NCBI GenBank assembly: GCA_963920665.1
Contig: OY987267.1
Coordinates: 23,188,001-23,252,000 of the forward strand
DNA length: 64,000 nt
Direction of reading: 5' to 3'
From: Straminergon stramineum
Taxonomy: Eukaryota; Streptophyta; Bryopsida; Hypnales; Calliergonaceae
Shown: positions 24,930-36,410 of the stretch, piece by piece
How positions within the stretch are numbered: the stretch's first letter is position 1
How the letters are laid out: every line of letters begins with the position of its first letter
Notes under the pieces: model-generated
Database searches by the model: none
Told to the model about the DNA's origin: nothing
What the model saw: only the letters and a program-made list of their open reading frames with translations
Translations under genes and position numbers: made by a program

Positions 24930-25171
24930 GGTTGCTATTATGTGAGCTTAGGAGTGTGAGCCCATGAGCCTAGAATACTACACACCTATGTAATAGGTGT
25001 ACATACTATAGAAACTCTCTATAATTATAGGGTATATATGTTACAAATACCCATATTATAGGTATTTATGATACATACACCTTCTATAGTGTGTTGTACC
25101 TATATTATAGATACTTACATTATAGTCTCAATGCTCATAAGCTTGCAAATTTGAGCTCATATACTAGCACC
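24930..25171 (+). mobile_element. Small inverted-repeat element (GGTTGCTATTATG family), copy 2
   Basis: The left terminus GGTTGCTATTATGTGAGCTT is identical to the terminus at 2655 (minus strand). The right terminus reverse-complements to GGTGCTAGTATATGAGC. The interior has TATTATAGGT-like repeats. It lies inside TTAA copy b. Confidence 0.7.
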
Positions 25172-25423
25172 ATTGGTTTGTTGTGCAATTTTTTTCCATA
25201 AATGGCAATCAGAGTCATTTGAAATTACAAGCCAACGTTCAAAATTTTTTTTTCCAACTTTGAATGTTGATATCTTCCAATTTGTACAGTGAAATTTCAA
25301 GAAATTTTTACCATATGATCTGAGACTATTTAAGTACAAGATCCTATGGTTAGATTCTAAAAAAAAACAATTTTTCTATTTTCTTAGGTGAACACAATAG
25401 AACTAGTAGTTTTGAATCATTTT

Positions 25424-26708
25424 TGTCATGACCCTCATCACAAGGCGTGCTTGTGTCACCTTGGTGAGCAAGGGGGACATTGGGGTGACTCCCCAAGCCT
25501 TGTAAGAGATGAGGTGAGCGGGACTAGGAGTCCCGAGCAATCAGAGCGTGTTAGCGCTCTAATCCAGACGAATTTGGAGGCGTGTGATACATGCTTGGAA
25601 AGGTCTCGAGGAGACGCTTCTAGCCGTCTAAAGAATGCGTGATTTGGACTTGTAAGTCAAAAGTTATGGGCGTTCAAAGGCGAGGGTGTCCCAATGGCGC
25701 CAAGACACTTAAAGGCTAGGAGGGAGGGGTTCATGAGGAATACCTCCATGAAGTATGTCATGTAACATATCCTTGAAAAGCTAAGAACACAAGGATGCTA
25801 GATTGACAAGCATTACGAGGTTCTAAGGTAGGAGCCTCAAGTTATGGCCAAGAGAAGCACCGTGGTGAAAGCGTGACGCCTCTCCCGATGGACTTGAATC
25901 TTAGGAGGGCGATAACTTTGCGAGTACTTGTCCAAATGGGTCAAGTGAGTAGTCCATCGGCATCTACTCGTCGAGTAGATGTCGAAAATGGGCTCGCATG
26001 TGAGATTTGAATCCTGGACAGCAAAGTTATGCCGGGTAAAAGTTCGGGAGTCCCAAACTAGGGCGAATCAGGAGAAATGGGGTGGTCTTCCAAAACCAAA
26101 GTGATTTTGGGAGTTCCCTTTGACATACAGGGGGGGTCTGCCGAATTCCACAGAGAGTATTATAGGAGGGGTTGGTCTCACTCCTCACTCCCTCTTGGAG
26201 CCTTGGTAAATCTTGGTGACTCAAGGTTGGTAGTGTGGGGTCACCACTACTCCAAGGCACCATGGGACACTTGTGGGTGTCCCGTGGCACCGGTTGGATG
26301 GAGTCCCACTCCTTACTAGGCTATGTGGAGGTGTCCCGAATGGTGAATTCCGATTAGTGACGAAGTGAAAAGTAGCAAATACACAAGGAGCCTAGTATGG
26401 AGTTGGGGTGACACTCAAGGGCGGTTATGACCATGGTGAGTATTGCCACCATGGGTCCTTGCACAATAAGATGGAATTTCCGCCCCATGTTACCAAGTAA
26501 CATGCCCCGGTGTCATGATGTGTGTATGTGCTAGTAGTTCCGGTGACTGGGATTTACTACAAAGAATTGGAATGGGAGACTAACATTGAATGTGCATGGC
26601 ATGTGCAGTGTTAGGAGAGTGTGACCTTTGGTGCCACTAAAGTGTTCAGTGCTTGGAAAGCATTGGAAGGTGAACTTAAGGTAGTAAGTGTCACTAAGGG
26701 GCACGACA
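25424..26708 (+). mobile_element. Solo LTR, 1285 bp, flanked by ATTTT duplication
   Basis: Starts TGTCATGACCCTCATCACAA and ends AAGGGGCACGACA, giving the TG...CA ends of an LTR retrotransposon. The 5 bp before it (25419-25423) and after it (26709-26713) are both ATTTT, a perfect target-site duplication. A second copy lies in reverse at 34497-35615. There is no internal region, primer-binding site or polymerase next to it, so it is a solo LTR left by recombination. GC-rich relative to its surroundings, hence probably younger than the element it interrupts. Open frames within it are not genes. Confidence 0.85.
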
Positions 26709-26748
26709 ATTTTTGACGGAAAAATGGCCTTAGGACTCTAGGGTGTAA

Positions 26749-28734
26749 TCTTGGAAGGGCATTGGCCTATAACAGGGGTAATCACTAAAAAGTAATTTGA
26801 CTTTTGGACCATTCGGTGCTTTCATTTGCAAAATGATCTACAAAGTCATCCATAAAGTTATTTTAGATTACCACGTCCTTGTAGGGTTAAATTGAACTTA
26901 AATTATATAAAGAACATTATTGAATTTTGAAAAGCTTTTATTTTTTAATGAGATAAAGAAAAATTGAAATTAAAGTTGGGGGAAATCCAAGAACAATATT
27001 TGATTATAATATGCAAAACTTATAAAAGGTCAAAGTTGAATTGGTAGATTTTCTAAAGTCATGTTCTAGTTTCCATGTTCACACCTTGAAGAGAGTGCAA
27101 CGAGCATCTACTATTTTCTCTAGGGTTTGCTTTTGGAAGCATGCTTGGATTTGGGTGGTCCTACCTTAGTACTACCTCCATCCCAAAATGATCTTCATAT
27201 TGGACAAAATGTTTTGGATTAAGGCTAAAAATAACATTTTAAAGACCTATTTGTTGCTATAAGTAGAGTTTGGTGCACTCTTAGAGTCTTAAATACTTTG
27301 AATTTTGGAGCCCTTTCCAAAGTGCAATTGGGGGGGTATTGAAAAATGGAATTTTGGGGGGCATTTTTAAACAGCACCATTGGGCATTTAATTATTGAGT
27401 GTGAGGTCGTCATTCTATGGGCATTTAGTATGGACCCAAGACCATGTGTAGACCTCTATTTCGCCTCTCAAAGCTTCATCTACTTCAATCATGCAATACT
27501 CAAAGAGATGCAAAAAATAAAAATGAATAGTGTTGATTGACTCCTTCAATCATTTCATTTATCTTTTGATTGGTGATTTCATGGATGGAGGGGGGAACTA
27601 TTGTTAAAAAATGTTTTGTTGGTCCCGAATAGCAATCAAAGTGGAATCTTATCAATTTGCAACATCACAAGTGCAATGTGAAGATCATTTTGGGATAGAA
27701 TATGAAAGCCACCAAGAAGATCATTACAAAACAAAGGGAGTACATGTCTTAAGTTACATTTCAAAAAAGTTTGGGCATCTACAATGGGCATGCATTTACA
27801 TCCTAAAATGATCACATTGAGCACATTTGAACCCTTTTAGAATCCCTATTTGTTTTAAAACTATATACTTCATGGAATGAAGCCCCACCCTCCAGATCCT
27901 CCCACTATGTGGTTTGAACTTATTGATAATATTAAATTATTGAAACTTGATTGGTAGTAGAATTGGAAGTTACAATTTGAATTGTTAGATGAATATTTGT
28001 TGTTTGAAAACTTGCTAGTTGAATAGCCACTTGTATTGGATTATAGGATTTTTAGATGGAACATTTCAATCAATATGACAATCAATACAAAATTTGGACA
28101 ATGGAATGTTTGGTAGATTAATTGTTTCATCACAAATAATATCATTGGAAATGATAACTATTTGTTTGATCCCTCATGCCAATTGTATTAACCCTTGGAA
28201 TCCTTCAAGTATCCAATAAAAAAACCTTGTGATGCCTTCAATTGCAAATTTGTTTGAATAGCATTTGATATGGAGTACTTGTAAGTAGTGGAGCCAAAGG
28301 CTCATATATGTGCTATTGGTGGTCTTCAAAACTCTTGTCATCAATTTATAAGGTTTGAGAAAGTTAATCAATCTTGCCAATGAGTATCGATGAAGAATTA
28401 TCTTCCAATAGAAATCTAATACTCTTTAGCATCTAAAATGTGTCTAATAAAAATTCCCATTATTGAGGGCTTGTGCCCCCCAAATGGAGCCTAGCTTCAA
28501 TCATGGAGAATTGTGGAGCCCTAGTTTATTTTTAGCATAATACTATTTATTTTCTCATCTCAAGGTGACATTGAAGGTGTCTATTATATGAAAAAATTCT
28601 TTTAACAAGTGTGGAGAGTATATTAAATAAACAAGTTTACTCAAGAATTTATTCTTGATTCATAAATTTTAAGGGATTTAATGTAAGTGAATGTTACAGG
28701 TACATAGAGACATCTTGAGCATTGTAAGTATATC
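26749..28734. other. AT-rich intergenic DNA
   Basis: No gene or bounded repeat recognised on either strand. Confidence 0.5.
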
Positions 28735-29385
28735 TTAACCCCTAAAGTAAGTCCCATTGTCCCCTTGACACACAAAATTAATTTGGGTAGGCTACTATGG
28801 TCTCAATATTTGTCATGCTTTTCGAAAACTTTTTGTGAAGATAGAAAAATGAATTAAATTTCTGTAAATAAAGTTATTTCAATGGATGTCCAAGAGCAAA
28901 AGTTATGGCAAAATAGGCATAAAATTGTCTATTGGGTAGAAAAAAATCCACAAACAATTGAAAATAAAAGATTTAAATTTTTTCTTATAGATTGTATTTT
29001 TATCTATAAGGAAAGCTTCGATTCATTCCATTTGGATCAATGATGTGAAAGTTATAGACAATCTTATTTTTCAAGCAATCAAAGCATTTTCTTGATAAAA
29101 TAACTTAGAGGATTCATTTCTGAATTCAATTTGCACAATTTAAAAAAAAATGTTTTTCAAGATTAGGATATGTTGCCAAAAAAATATCACCATTGATATT
29201 AGTATGTTCTAATTCCATCTTAAAGCTATTAAGAGATTAGTTTTCCCTTCAATCTTGAACCTACTTCTATTAAACAATTTTTTAATGAGTGAAAATTAAG
29301 TGTTTTTTTTTTAAAATTTCCCAAGATTTTCGACTTAATTCTTCACAAAAAAAATTAGAAATTCAAAATCCATAGTGTAAAACTT

Positions 29386-30306
29386 TTAACCTCTAAAGGA
29401 CCAAGGCCTTTTTTAGCCAAAAAAGCACTCAAAAGTCAAAACTTCTATTTCTATTGCAATGATTAAAAACATTTGAAAATTATATTTTTTGTACATCTAA
29501 ACACATGATCTTACAACTAACTAGTATTAAATGTGTGAAATGAATTTCAGAAATTTTGACTGCACAAATTGCAAGATATTTAAAGGGAAAAAACAAGTTT
29601 TTTTGCAAATTGTGGGACTAGATTATTTGACTTTGAACCTACAACGGAAATTTTTGGCACTAAAAAGTTTTGAGGTTTAAATCTCCATGGTGGGGAATTC
29701 ACTTGAGAGTCTAGGAAAAAAATTTAGGAAAAAAACACCTAATTTTCATTCTTTAAAAAATTGTTAAGTAGAAGTAGGTACAAGATAGAAGGAAAATCTA
29801 AATTATTAATGTCCCTAAGATGGAATTAAAATGAACTAATCCTCATAGTGAGATTGTTCTAAAAAAAACTAAACAATGTGGAACTTTTTTTTTCCAATTA
29901 TAAATATTGCATTTAGAAATGAATCCTTTAAGGTTTTTCTTAAGAAGATGCTTAAATTGCCCCCAAAACAAGATTGTCCATAATTTTCACACCACTTATC
30001 CCAATGAAATGAATCACAACTTTCCATGAAAAGAAAAATATAATCTACAAGAAAAAAAATTTGAAAAAAATTCAAATTTTTGATATTCTTTTGCTGCTTG
30101 GTCTCCCCAATTTTGAGTATACTTTTGTTTCTAGGCATAACTTTTGCTCCCGGACATCAATTGAAAATAAATAATTTTTCCATGAAGATAATCAATTTCT
30201 CTACAAAAAAAGAGTTTAAAAAAATCATGACAAAAATGGAGACTATAGGTACCTACCCAAAATCCAAGTTGTCTTCCAAAGGGACAAATAATCCTTTAGG
30301 GGTTCA
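29386..30306 (-). mobile_element. TTAA element, 0.9-kb family, copy d (reverse orientation)
   Basis: Left boundary TTAACCTCTAAAGGACCAAG; right boundary ATAATCCTTTAGGGGTTCA, with TTAA changed to TTCA. Reverse-complemented, the interior follows the family order (AGATAGAAAAATTGATT-like block, AAAGTTATGCC, CATTCCATTTGGAT-like block, GTGCAAGATC-like block). Inserted into copy c. About 921 bp. No intact coding region. Confidence 0.7.
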
Positions 30307-30897
30307 CCCCTAAATGTTTAGAGTCATCTCCACATTAATTTTGACAATTTGAGAAAAATCATTATAAAGTGCAATTTGGAAGCATATTTTGGAATTATCA
30401 TACAAATAAAAATTGTAGATTGAGAGTTGTAGATTCCATTCATATGGTTACATTCACCAATGCCATCACCTATATTCTTTTATGAATTTTGAAAGGAAAA
30501 TTTCAAAATTCTTTTTGAATTCGATTACAAGCAAAATATTATCATTTTTGGAGTAAAATTTGTTGGAATGGATTTGAAATGAGGTTCTCTTCATATGCAT
30601 GGTGATTTTTTGAAATTTTTGTGTTCTTGAAATCTATCACTCCATTTTGGCAAATCCAATTTTGAACTAGAGTCAATGAAGTTTTGGCTTAGTCAACCAC
30701 TTGATATACTTACACATTTGTAATTTTAGAAAAATATGTTCTTTGGTAACACCAAATCCAACCCTTAGATAAAATAACAACTTTATAGAGTATTTTTACA
30801 AATTAGAATAACTTCATCCAAGCAATTAGTTGGATGAAACTTGAGTTCCAATATGTTCTTTGTCCAAAAAATGGATGTCGGAGTACTTAGGGGTTAA
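30303..30897. mobile_element. TTAA element with CCCCTAA termini, 595 bp
   Basis: Starts TTCACCCCTAAATGTTTAG and ends GGAGTACTTAGGGGTTAA; it shares the left TTCA/TTAA with copy d, so the two stand head to tail in one target. The interior is unlike the 0.9-kb family and unlike the element at 23375-24017. No protein recognised. Confidence 0.55.
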
Positions 30898-30963
30898 GCT
30901 AAGAAAATTCAAAGTCAAAAAATCTAGTCAAGCAAGGTGCAAAAAAAATTTGATCTCTTCAAT

Positions 30964-31880
30964 TTAACCCCTAAAGGACCATTGTCCCTTTAGGGGACCA
31001 ATAAGATTTCGGGTAGGTACCTACAGTCTCAATTTTTATCTTGGTTTTTTGAAACTTTTTATGCAGATAGAAAAATTGATTAGCTTTGTGGGAATATAAT
31101 TTTTTTTTTCATTTGGTGCCTTGGAACCAAAGTTATGCCCAAATAAGCTCAAAACAGGAGAGAGGGGACAACAAAAAAAACTTTCAAAAATTTGGATTTT
31201 TTTATTTTTTATTTTTCTCCCTCACAGATTTATTTTTTACATGTAAAGCCTTAATTCATTCCATTTGGATTTGTTGTGAGAAAGTTAAAGACAATCTTGT
31301 TTTTTGGGCACTTAGAGCACCTTCCTGAAAAAATAACTTGTAGGATTCATTTCTAAATGCAATTTTTATAATTTAAAAAAAAAAAAAAGGTCAGTGTGGT
31401 TTCATTTTCTTTTTAGAAAAATCTCAACATTGGGATTAGGGCATTTTAATTCCATCTTAGAGATATTAATAATTTAGATTTTCCTTCTATCTTGTACTGA
31501 CTTCTACATAACAATTTTTTAAAGAATTAAAATTAATTTTTTTTGTATTTTCTTTTTTTTCCTAGACTCTCACCTCAATTATCCACCATAAAGATTTAAA
31601 GCTCAAAACTTTGTAGTGCAAAAAATTAAAGTTATAAAGGTTAAAAGTCAAATAACCTAGTCCGGCAATGTGTGGAAAAACTTGTTTTATTCACTTTAAA
31701 AGCAAATATCTTGCAATCTATGTAGGCAAAATTTCTGAAATTTTTTCCACACATTTTAGTACTAGTTAGGTTTTAGATGTGCAAAAACTACAATTTCCAA
31801 ATTGTTTTACTCTTTGCTCTAAAAATGGCAGTTTTGAGTGTTTTTTTGTAGAAATAAGGCCTTGGTCCTTTAGGGGTTAA
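30964..31880 (+). mobile_element. TTAA element, 0.9-kb family, copy e (best preserved)
   Basis: Perfect 18-bp terminal inverted repeat: TTAACCCCTAAAGGACCA at 30964-30981 and TGGTCCTTTAGGGGTTAA at 31863-31880. It is inserted in copy c at TTAA: the flanks CTTCAAT and TTGCAAATATC become contiguous with one TTAA when it is removed. 917 bp. No transposase; the interior is AT-rich and non-coding. TTAA duplication plus CCC-starting termini are typical of piggyBac-type elements, which is the assignment I infer. Confidence 0.85.
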
Positions 31881-32067
31881 TTGCAAATATCTGGCAATCT
31901 ATGTGGTAAAAAATTTCAAACTTTATTCCACACATTCTTACACTAGTCTAGTGCAAGATCCTATAGTTAGAAATGTAAGAAAAGCAATTTTAGAAGTTTT
32001 GGGTTAATAGAAATGGCAATTTTGAGTGTTTTTTGATGGAATAAGGCCTTAGGACTTTAGAGGTTAA

Positions 32068-33049
32068 GGAAAAATGAAGTTTACTTCTTTTCCACTTCAA
32101 ATTTCAAAATCATTTCTACAATAATAGGAAATATAGAAATTGAACTCCATTCTTCAACATTTCATTTTGGTATTGCAAATTATATCAATGTTTATGTCTT
32201 TGTAGCTAATTGGTGAACATTTTGTGAAACATACAATACTTCCAAATGCATTTAGGTTTTTTAAATGATGGATCCAATGAAAAAATTTCTTACCTTAACT
32301 TTGTAAATGAATTGAATTCCAAAGGTTCTCATTGGTTCAAGAAACCTTCAAACACCTCAATTGAAAAGATATTGAATTCGAATATTGTGGAGGCTTCAAT
32401 TATAATGGTGTGACTTCAAAATTCCAATAATTTTGTCCTATCTTCATTCTAACATTTTTATTGTATCTTAATTCTATCCTTTTCATCATGGCTTCATTCT
32501 ACCATTTTTGTATAGGCCTCGTTTCATCATCCCAATTATGGCTTCAATTCTAGTTATGACTTCAAAGGCACCTGATGGTTGCAAAGTGGACCTTATATAT
32601 GTCAATATAGAAATCCAAAAGGACACTCTCAAAATTGGCTAAACCAATTCCTCCAACCAATAAAGATTATCAGTGGACTTCAAATTGAAAATACAATTAT
32701 AAAATATATACTATGTTTTTCAAATAAATATAATAATAATTTTTTAAATTTGCAACCATAAGATCCCCAACTCTCTCATTAGCCCATCATTGTCTCTCTC
32801 AATTCCCTTGGATCCATGTCGTAACAAGTAATTGATCTAAGGATTATGGATGCAACTACCTGATCATCACTCCAAGCCTTGTCATAGAAAAATTCTTGAA
32901 TTCAAATTCTCCCTCAAATCAATTCCTTGTAGCATTATAACACAAATACAATTGTGTGATAGTGCTACTATAGAAGGGGTACTAGACTCTTCAGATTCAA
33001 AATTTTATGTTCTTAAGAACTATAGTCTAATATTTAGAATATAACCCTT
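32068..33049. other. AT-rich intergenic DNA
   Basis: No gene or bounded repeat recognised. Confidence 0.5.
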
Positions 33050-33559
33050 TGTTTCAAAAAGGCACAAACAAACTCAAGAGCCTACCTTGTATCTCAATCT
33101 CAAGAATTGCAAAAGAATGGAGGAACATTGACATATATATGATCCATCTCAAATAATAAAGTCTACAAAGGGGTAATGAAGATGAAAGAAATTAAAGACA
33201 AAGGTGACGTGGAAGGTGATGGTTGGAGGATACCCCTTATTTAGTGGCCTAGATGGACAACATGGCCGCTTGAGATCAAAAGCTCAACTCCAAAATATTA
33301 CCATCAATAGTAGTTGTTGGAAATTTTATCTTAGGTGCTAGGGATTTATAGAGTTACTTATCTTCGAGTAGTGAAATCTTAGGTTTCATGTTCCTTTTGT
33401 TTATGTGACTTTGTTTTTGTTAGTTTGATTTGACGATGATACAAGAAGATGATTTGCTATGCACATTTTCAATCTAAAGATTTTCAAAGGAAGAGAGTCT
33501 AAGGATGTTGCTTGAGGATTTACAACATGCAAATATTGCTTCATATAATGTTTTGGTGC

Positions 33560-33990
33560 TTAGTAAGTTTAAGGTTCTAGACTATAGTGTCTACTCCCAA
33601 TTGTGTTCAATGAAGCATCCAATTATGTTTTTATCATGTTTAATGAAGTCTAAAATCAACTAATGATGGATTGATTTGTATTCAACAAAGTAGAGTAGCA
33701 AGCCTACATTGGTAGCAATCCCAATTTTGTTCTCATAGATGGAATTGTTATCGTGCAAAACTATGATGAAGGAGGGAGTGCTTGATATTTTTCTCTACTT
33801 GCCAATCTATAAAAACACCTAAATCCTCTTCACATCACATTCAAGGAAATCCAAATTTGTCTTTTAAAGACTCAATCTTTATTAAAATAACAAAATCTAA
33901 GTAAAGAAAAGAGCATCATCAAAAATCTAAAATTACAAGCTTTGAAAACACAAATCAAGACTACAAAAAATCAAGAGGGTTAAAGACTTA
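33560..33990 (-). pseudogene. TRAPPC2: Decayed copy of the TRAPPC2 5' end
   Basis: Aligns with 22040-22440 (upstream DNA, exon 1 and the start of intron 1 of the intact gene), with differences dominated by loss of C and G: for example GACTTCGCTTTCGTAGATGG against AATTTTGTTCTCATAGATGG, and CCTCTTCACGTCACATTCAT against CCTCTTCACATCACATTCAA. The start codon position reads ATA on the minus strand. Intron sequence and promoter-side DNA are present, so this is a DNA-level duplicate, not a retrocopy. Exons 2-4 are absent here. The change spectrum fits methylated-cytosine deamination in silenced DNA. Confidence 0.8.
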
Positions 33991-34496
33991 TGATGGTTTC
34001 CTTTCCCCTATTCTTTACAACATATCCTACACCAAGCTCTGCTTTGAAAAGGCACAAACAAACTCAAGAGCCTACAATCTTACAAATCTTAAAATAGAAT
34101 GGAAACATCAACACCCAATTCATTTTAAAGAAAAAAAACATCTCTCTAGGATGAAAAGACAACATAGATGAAAGGAAACTTGAAGACAAAGGTGACTTGG
34201 AGGGTGATGGTTGGAAGATACTCCTTATTTGTTGATTCTGAGAAGGTTTCTAAATCTAGGTGGACAATATGGTGACTAGAGATCAAATGTCCAACTGCCA
34301 CTCAAAGTTATATTGTGCATTTCATTTTGAGAATGGTAGTTGCTGGAAGCTCTATCATGGGTGCTAGGGCTTAATGGATTCTTAGGTTCTGTGTCCCTTT
34401 TGTTTATATGGCTTTGAGACTTTGTTGTGGTTATATTACCTTGATTTGACTATGGTACTAAAATATTTTTGTTCTATACAATTTCAAGTTTGTTAT

Positions 34497-35615
34497 TGTT
34501 GCGCCCCTTAGTAACACTTACCACCTTAAGCTCACTTTCCAAACACTTAATACCTTAGTGCCACTAAGGTTCACGCTCTCCTAACATTGCACATGCCACG
34601 CACCCACAATGTTAGGTTCCACCTCAAGTCACGGGATTCTCCATTTCTCCGTGACTCCCAATCCTTTTTCTTCCAATACGTAACTCCCACAAGACACCGG
34701 GCATGTCATTTGATGACATGGGGCAGAACTTCCATTGATGTCCAAGCACTCGGTGAGGCACTACTCCCATCGGTGCTAACCGCTCTTGAATGGGACCCAA
34801 CTCCCCACTAGGCCCAACCCAACTCATTTCGAGACTCACTCATTGGGACTCACCAAACGGGACTCATACCATGGCCTAGTGTGGAGTGGGACACCACCCA
34901 ACCGGTATCAAGGAGTGCACAAGCACTCCATGCTAACACACAAGTGGTGGTGAGGCTCCAACACTAGCCTCACCACCCGGGGCCACTTAGGCTCACCATG
35001 GCACCATCCGGGAGGGAGGAGGGAGACCACCCCTCATCATAGTACTCTCTACGGGATTCGACAGCCCCCCCCCATACAAGAGGTCACCGGGAACCCCCAA
35101 GATGCACCTCATCTTGGAAGACCACCCATTTCTCCCGATTCGCGCTAGTTTGGGACTCCCGAACTTCTACCCGGCATAACTTTGCGGTCCGGGATTCAAA
35201 TTGCACATGCGACCCCATTTTCGACATCTACGCGACACGTAGATGCCGATGGACTACTCACTTGCTCCATTCGGACAAGTACTCGCAAAGATATCGCCCT
35301 CCAAAGATTCGGGACACTCCCGGCGCGGCCAGGGCACTCCCGGCGCGACCGAGACACCCCCAACTTTGAACGTCCATAACTTTTGACTCGCAAGTCCAAA
35401 TCACGCGTTCTTTGGACGGCTAGAAGCATCTTCTCAAGACCTTTCCAAGCACATATCACACGCCCCCAAATTCGCCCGGATCAAAGCGCTACATCGCTCT
35501 GATCGCTCGGGACTCCTAGTCCACCTCATCTCTTGCAAGGCTTGGGGCGTCACCCCCAATGTCCCCCTTGCTCACCAAGGTGGCATGGGCACGCCTTGTG
35601 ATGAGGGTCGTGACA
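34497..35615 (-). mobile_element. Solo LTR, 1119 bp, same family as 25424-26708
   Basis: On the minus strand it begins TGTCACGACCCTCATCACAA and ends AAGGGGCGCAACA, matching the other copy at both ends and through most of its length. Flanking pentamers GTTAT (34492-34496) and GTCAT (35616-35620) differ by one base and are probably the target duplication. It interrupts unit 2 of the tandem array. No internal retrotransposon sequence. Confidence 0.8.
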
Positions 35616-36410
35616 GTCATACTCCAAAGAAGAGAGTCTAGGGATGTAGCTCTAGTTGCTTGAGGATTTGTGGCTTGCAAATGTCAATTCTAACAATGTT
35701 TTGGTATTGTTTTCAAAGACTTTAAATTGATTAAAGACTTTTCATTTTGGCATTTTCTATGGTATATTCTACTCTTGATATTGGTTTTGTGCAAATGGAT
35801 AGGCAAATATCATATGAGTTCTCTACATGTATTTTTAAATCCTTAGAAAGCAAGAGCAAATAAGTACCATGTGTAATTCTTGGAAGATTATTTACTTTGT
35901 TTCAATTTCAAGTTTACAGATTTCTAAAGAAGAGAGTGTCTTGATCAGGCTCAAGGTGCTCAAGGATCCATAACAAACAAATGTTGATCCAACAATGTTT
36001 TTTTAAGTTATTCTCAAAGATTTGAACTAGATTGAAGGTTTCAAATTAGTGTGTTTTATTTATAGAATGTATTGTAAGTTCTACTTTTGATATTGCTTTA
36101 CAAATGAACACTCAAATCTCATGTTAGATCTTGAGGCATATTTTCAAATCTTTTCAAAGAAGAATAATGTATGATTTCTATTGATGTACTATAATACATT
36201 ATTCTATTGAAAGATTGGCAAAGTTTATATTGTGAACAATGTAGATTGGTATGGACATTTTTAAAAAGTTGATATCATGTTAGGCCACCTTTCGAACATT
36301 TTTCTTTACTTAGCTAATTACATCAACAATCAAGTAGGAAGGGCTTGAAGATCATAGAGCTCGAAGACCTTATGTTTAAATTATTCTAGAATAAGAGAGA
36401 TTCCTTAGCA

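Larger units (their letters stand above)
24264..26748 (+). mobile_element. TTAA element, 0.9-kb family, copy b (interrupted twice)
   Basis: Starts TTAACCCTTAAAGTCCC and ends GGCCTTAGGACTCTAGGGTG. Interior blocks match the other family members. Two insertions sit inside it: a 242-bp inverted-repeat element (24930-25171) and a solo LTR (25424-26708). Removing both with one LTR duplication leaves about 0.95 kb, close to the intact members. No coding region. Confidence 0.7.
28735..32067 (+). mobile_element. TTAA element, 0.9-kb family, copy c, carrying three nested elements
   Basis: The outer element begins TTAACCCCTAAAGTAAGTCC (28735) and ends GGACTTTAGAGGTTAA (32067). It is interrupted at TTAA sites by the elements at 29386-30306, 30303-30897 and 30964-31880. 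Its own pieces are 28735-29389, 30898-30963 and 31881-32067, about 0.9 kb together, which agrees with the 917-921 bp of intact members. The joined order of interior blocks equals that of copy a. Confidence 0.75.
33050..36170 (+). repeat. Diverged tandem array interrupted by a gene-fragment copy and a solo LTR
   Basis: Units share ordered blocks: AAAAAGGCACAAACAAACTC, GGTGATGGTTGGA, GGTGCTAGGG, TTCTTAGGTT or ATCTTAGGTT, CCTTTTGTTTAT, AAGAGAGTCTA, TTGCTTGAGGATTT and AATGTTTTGG. Unit 1 is about 33050-33560, unit 2 about 34040-34496 continuing after the solo LTR at 35616-35715, and a third partial unit starts near 35925 (AATTTCAAGTTTACAGATTT, AAGAGAGTGTC, CAACAATGTTTT). Origin unknown; it may be decayed genic DNA. 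Confidence 0.5.

Noticed and set aside
25388..26319. GC-rich frames of 80-87 codons
   Set aside because: They are inside the solo LTR and have no counterpart frame preserved in the second LTR copy.
29386..31880. A transposase within the TTAA elements
   Set aside because: No long frame or conserved acidic-triad context on either strand in any copy; all appear non-autonomous.
25424..35615. The two similar LTRs as the ends of one intact retrotransposon
   Set aside because: They are in opposite orientation, each has its own flanking duplication, and the DNA between them is other repeats without retrotransposon genes.
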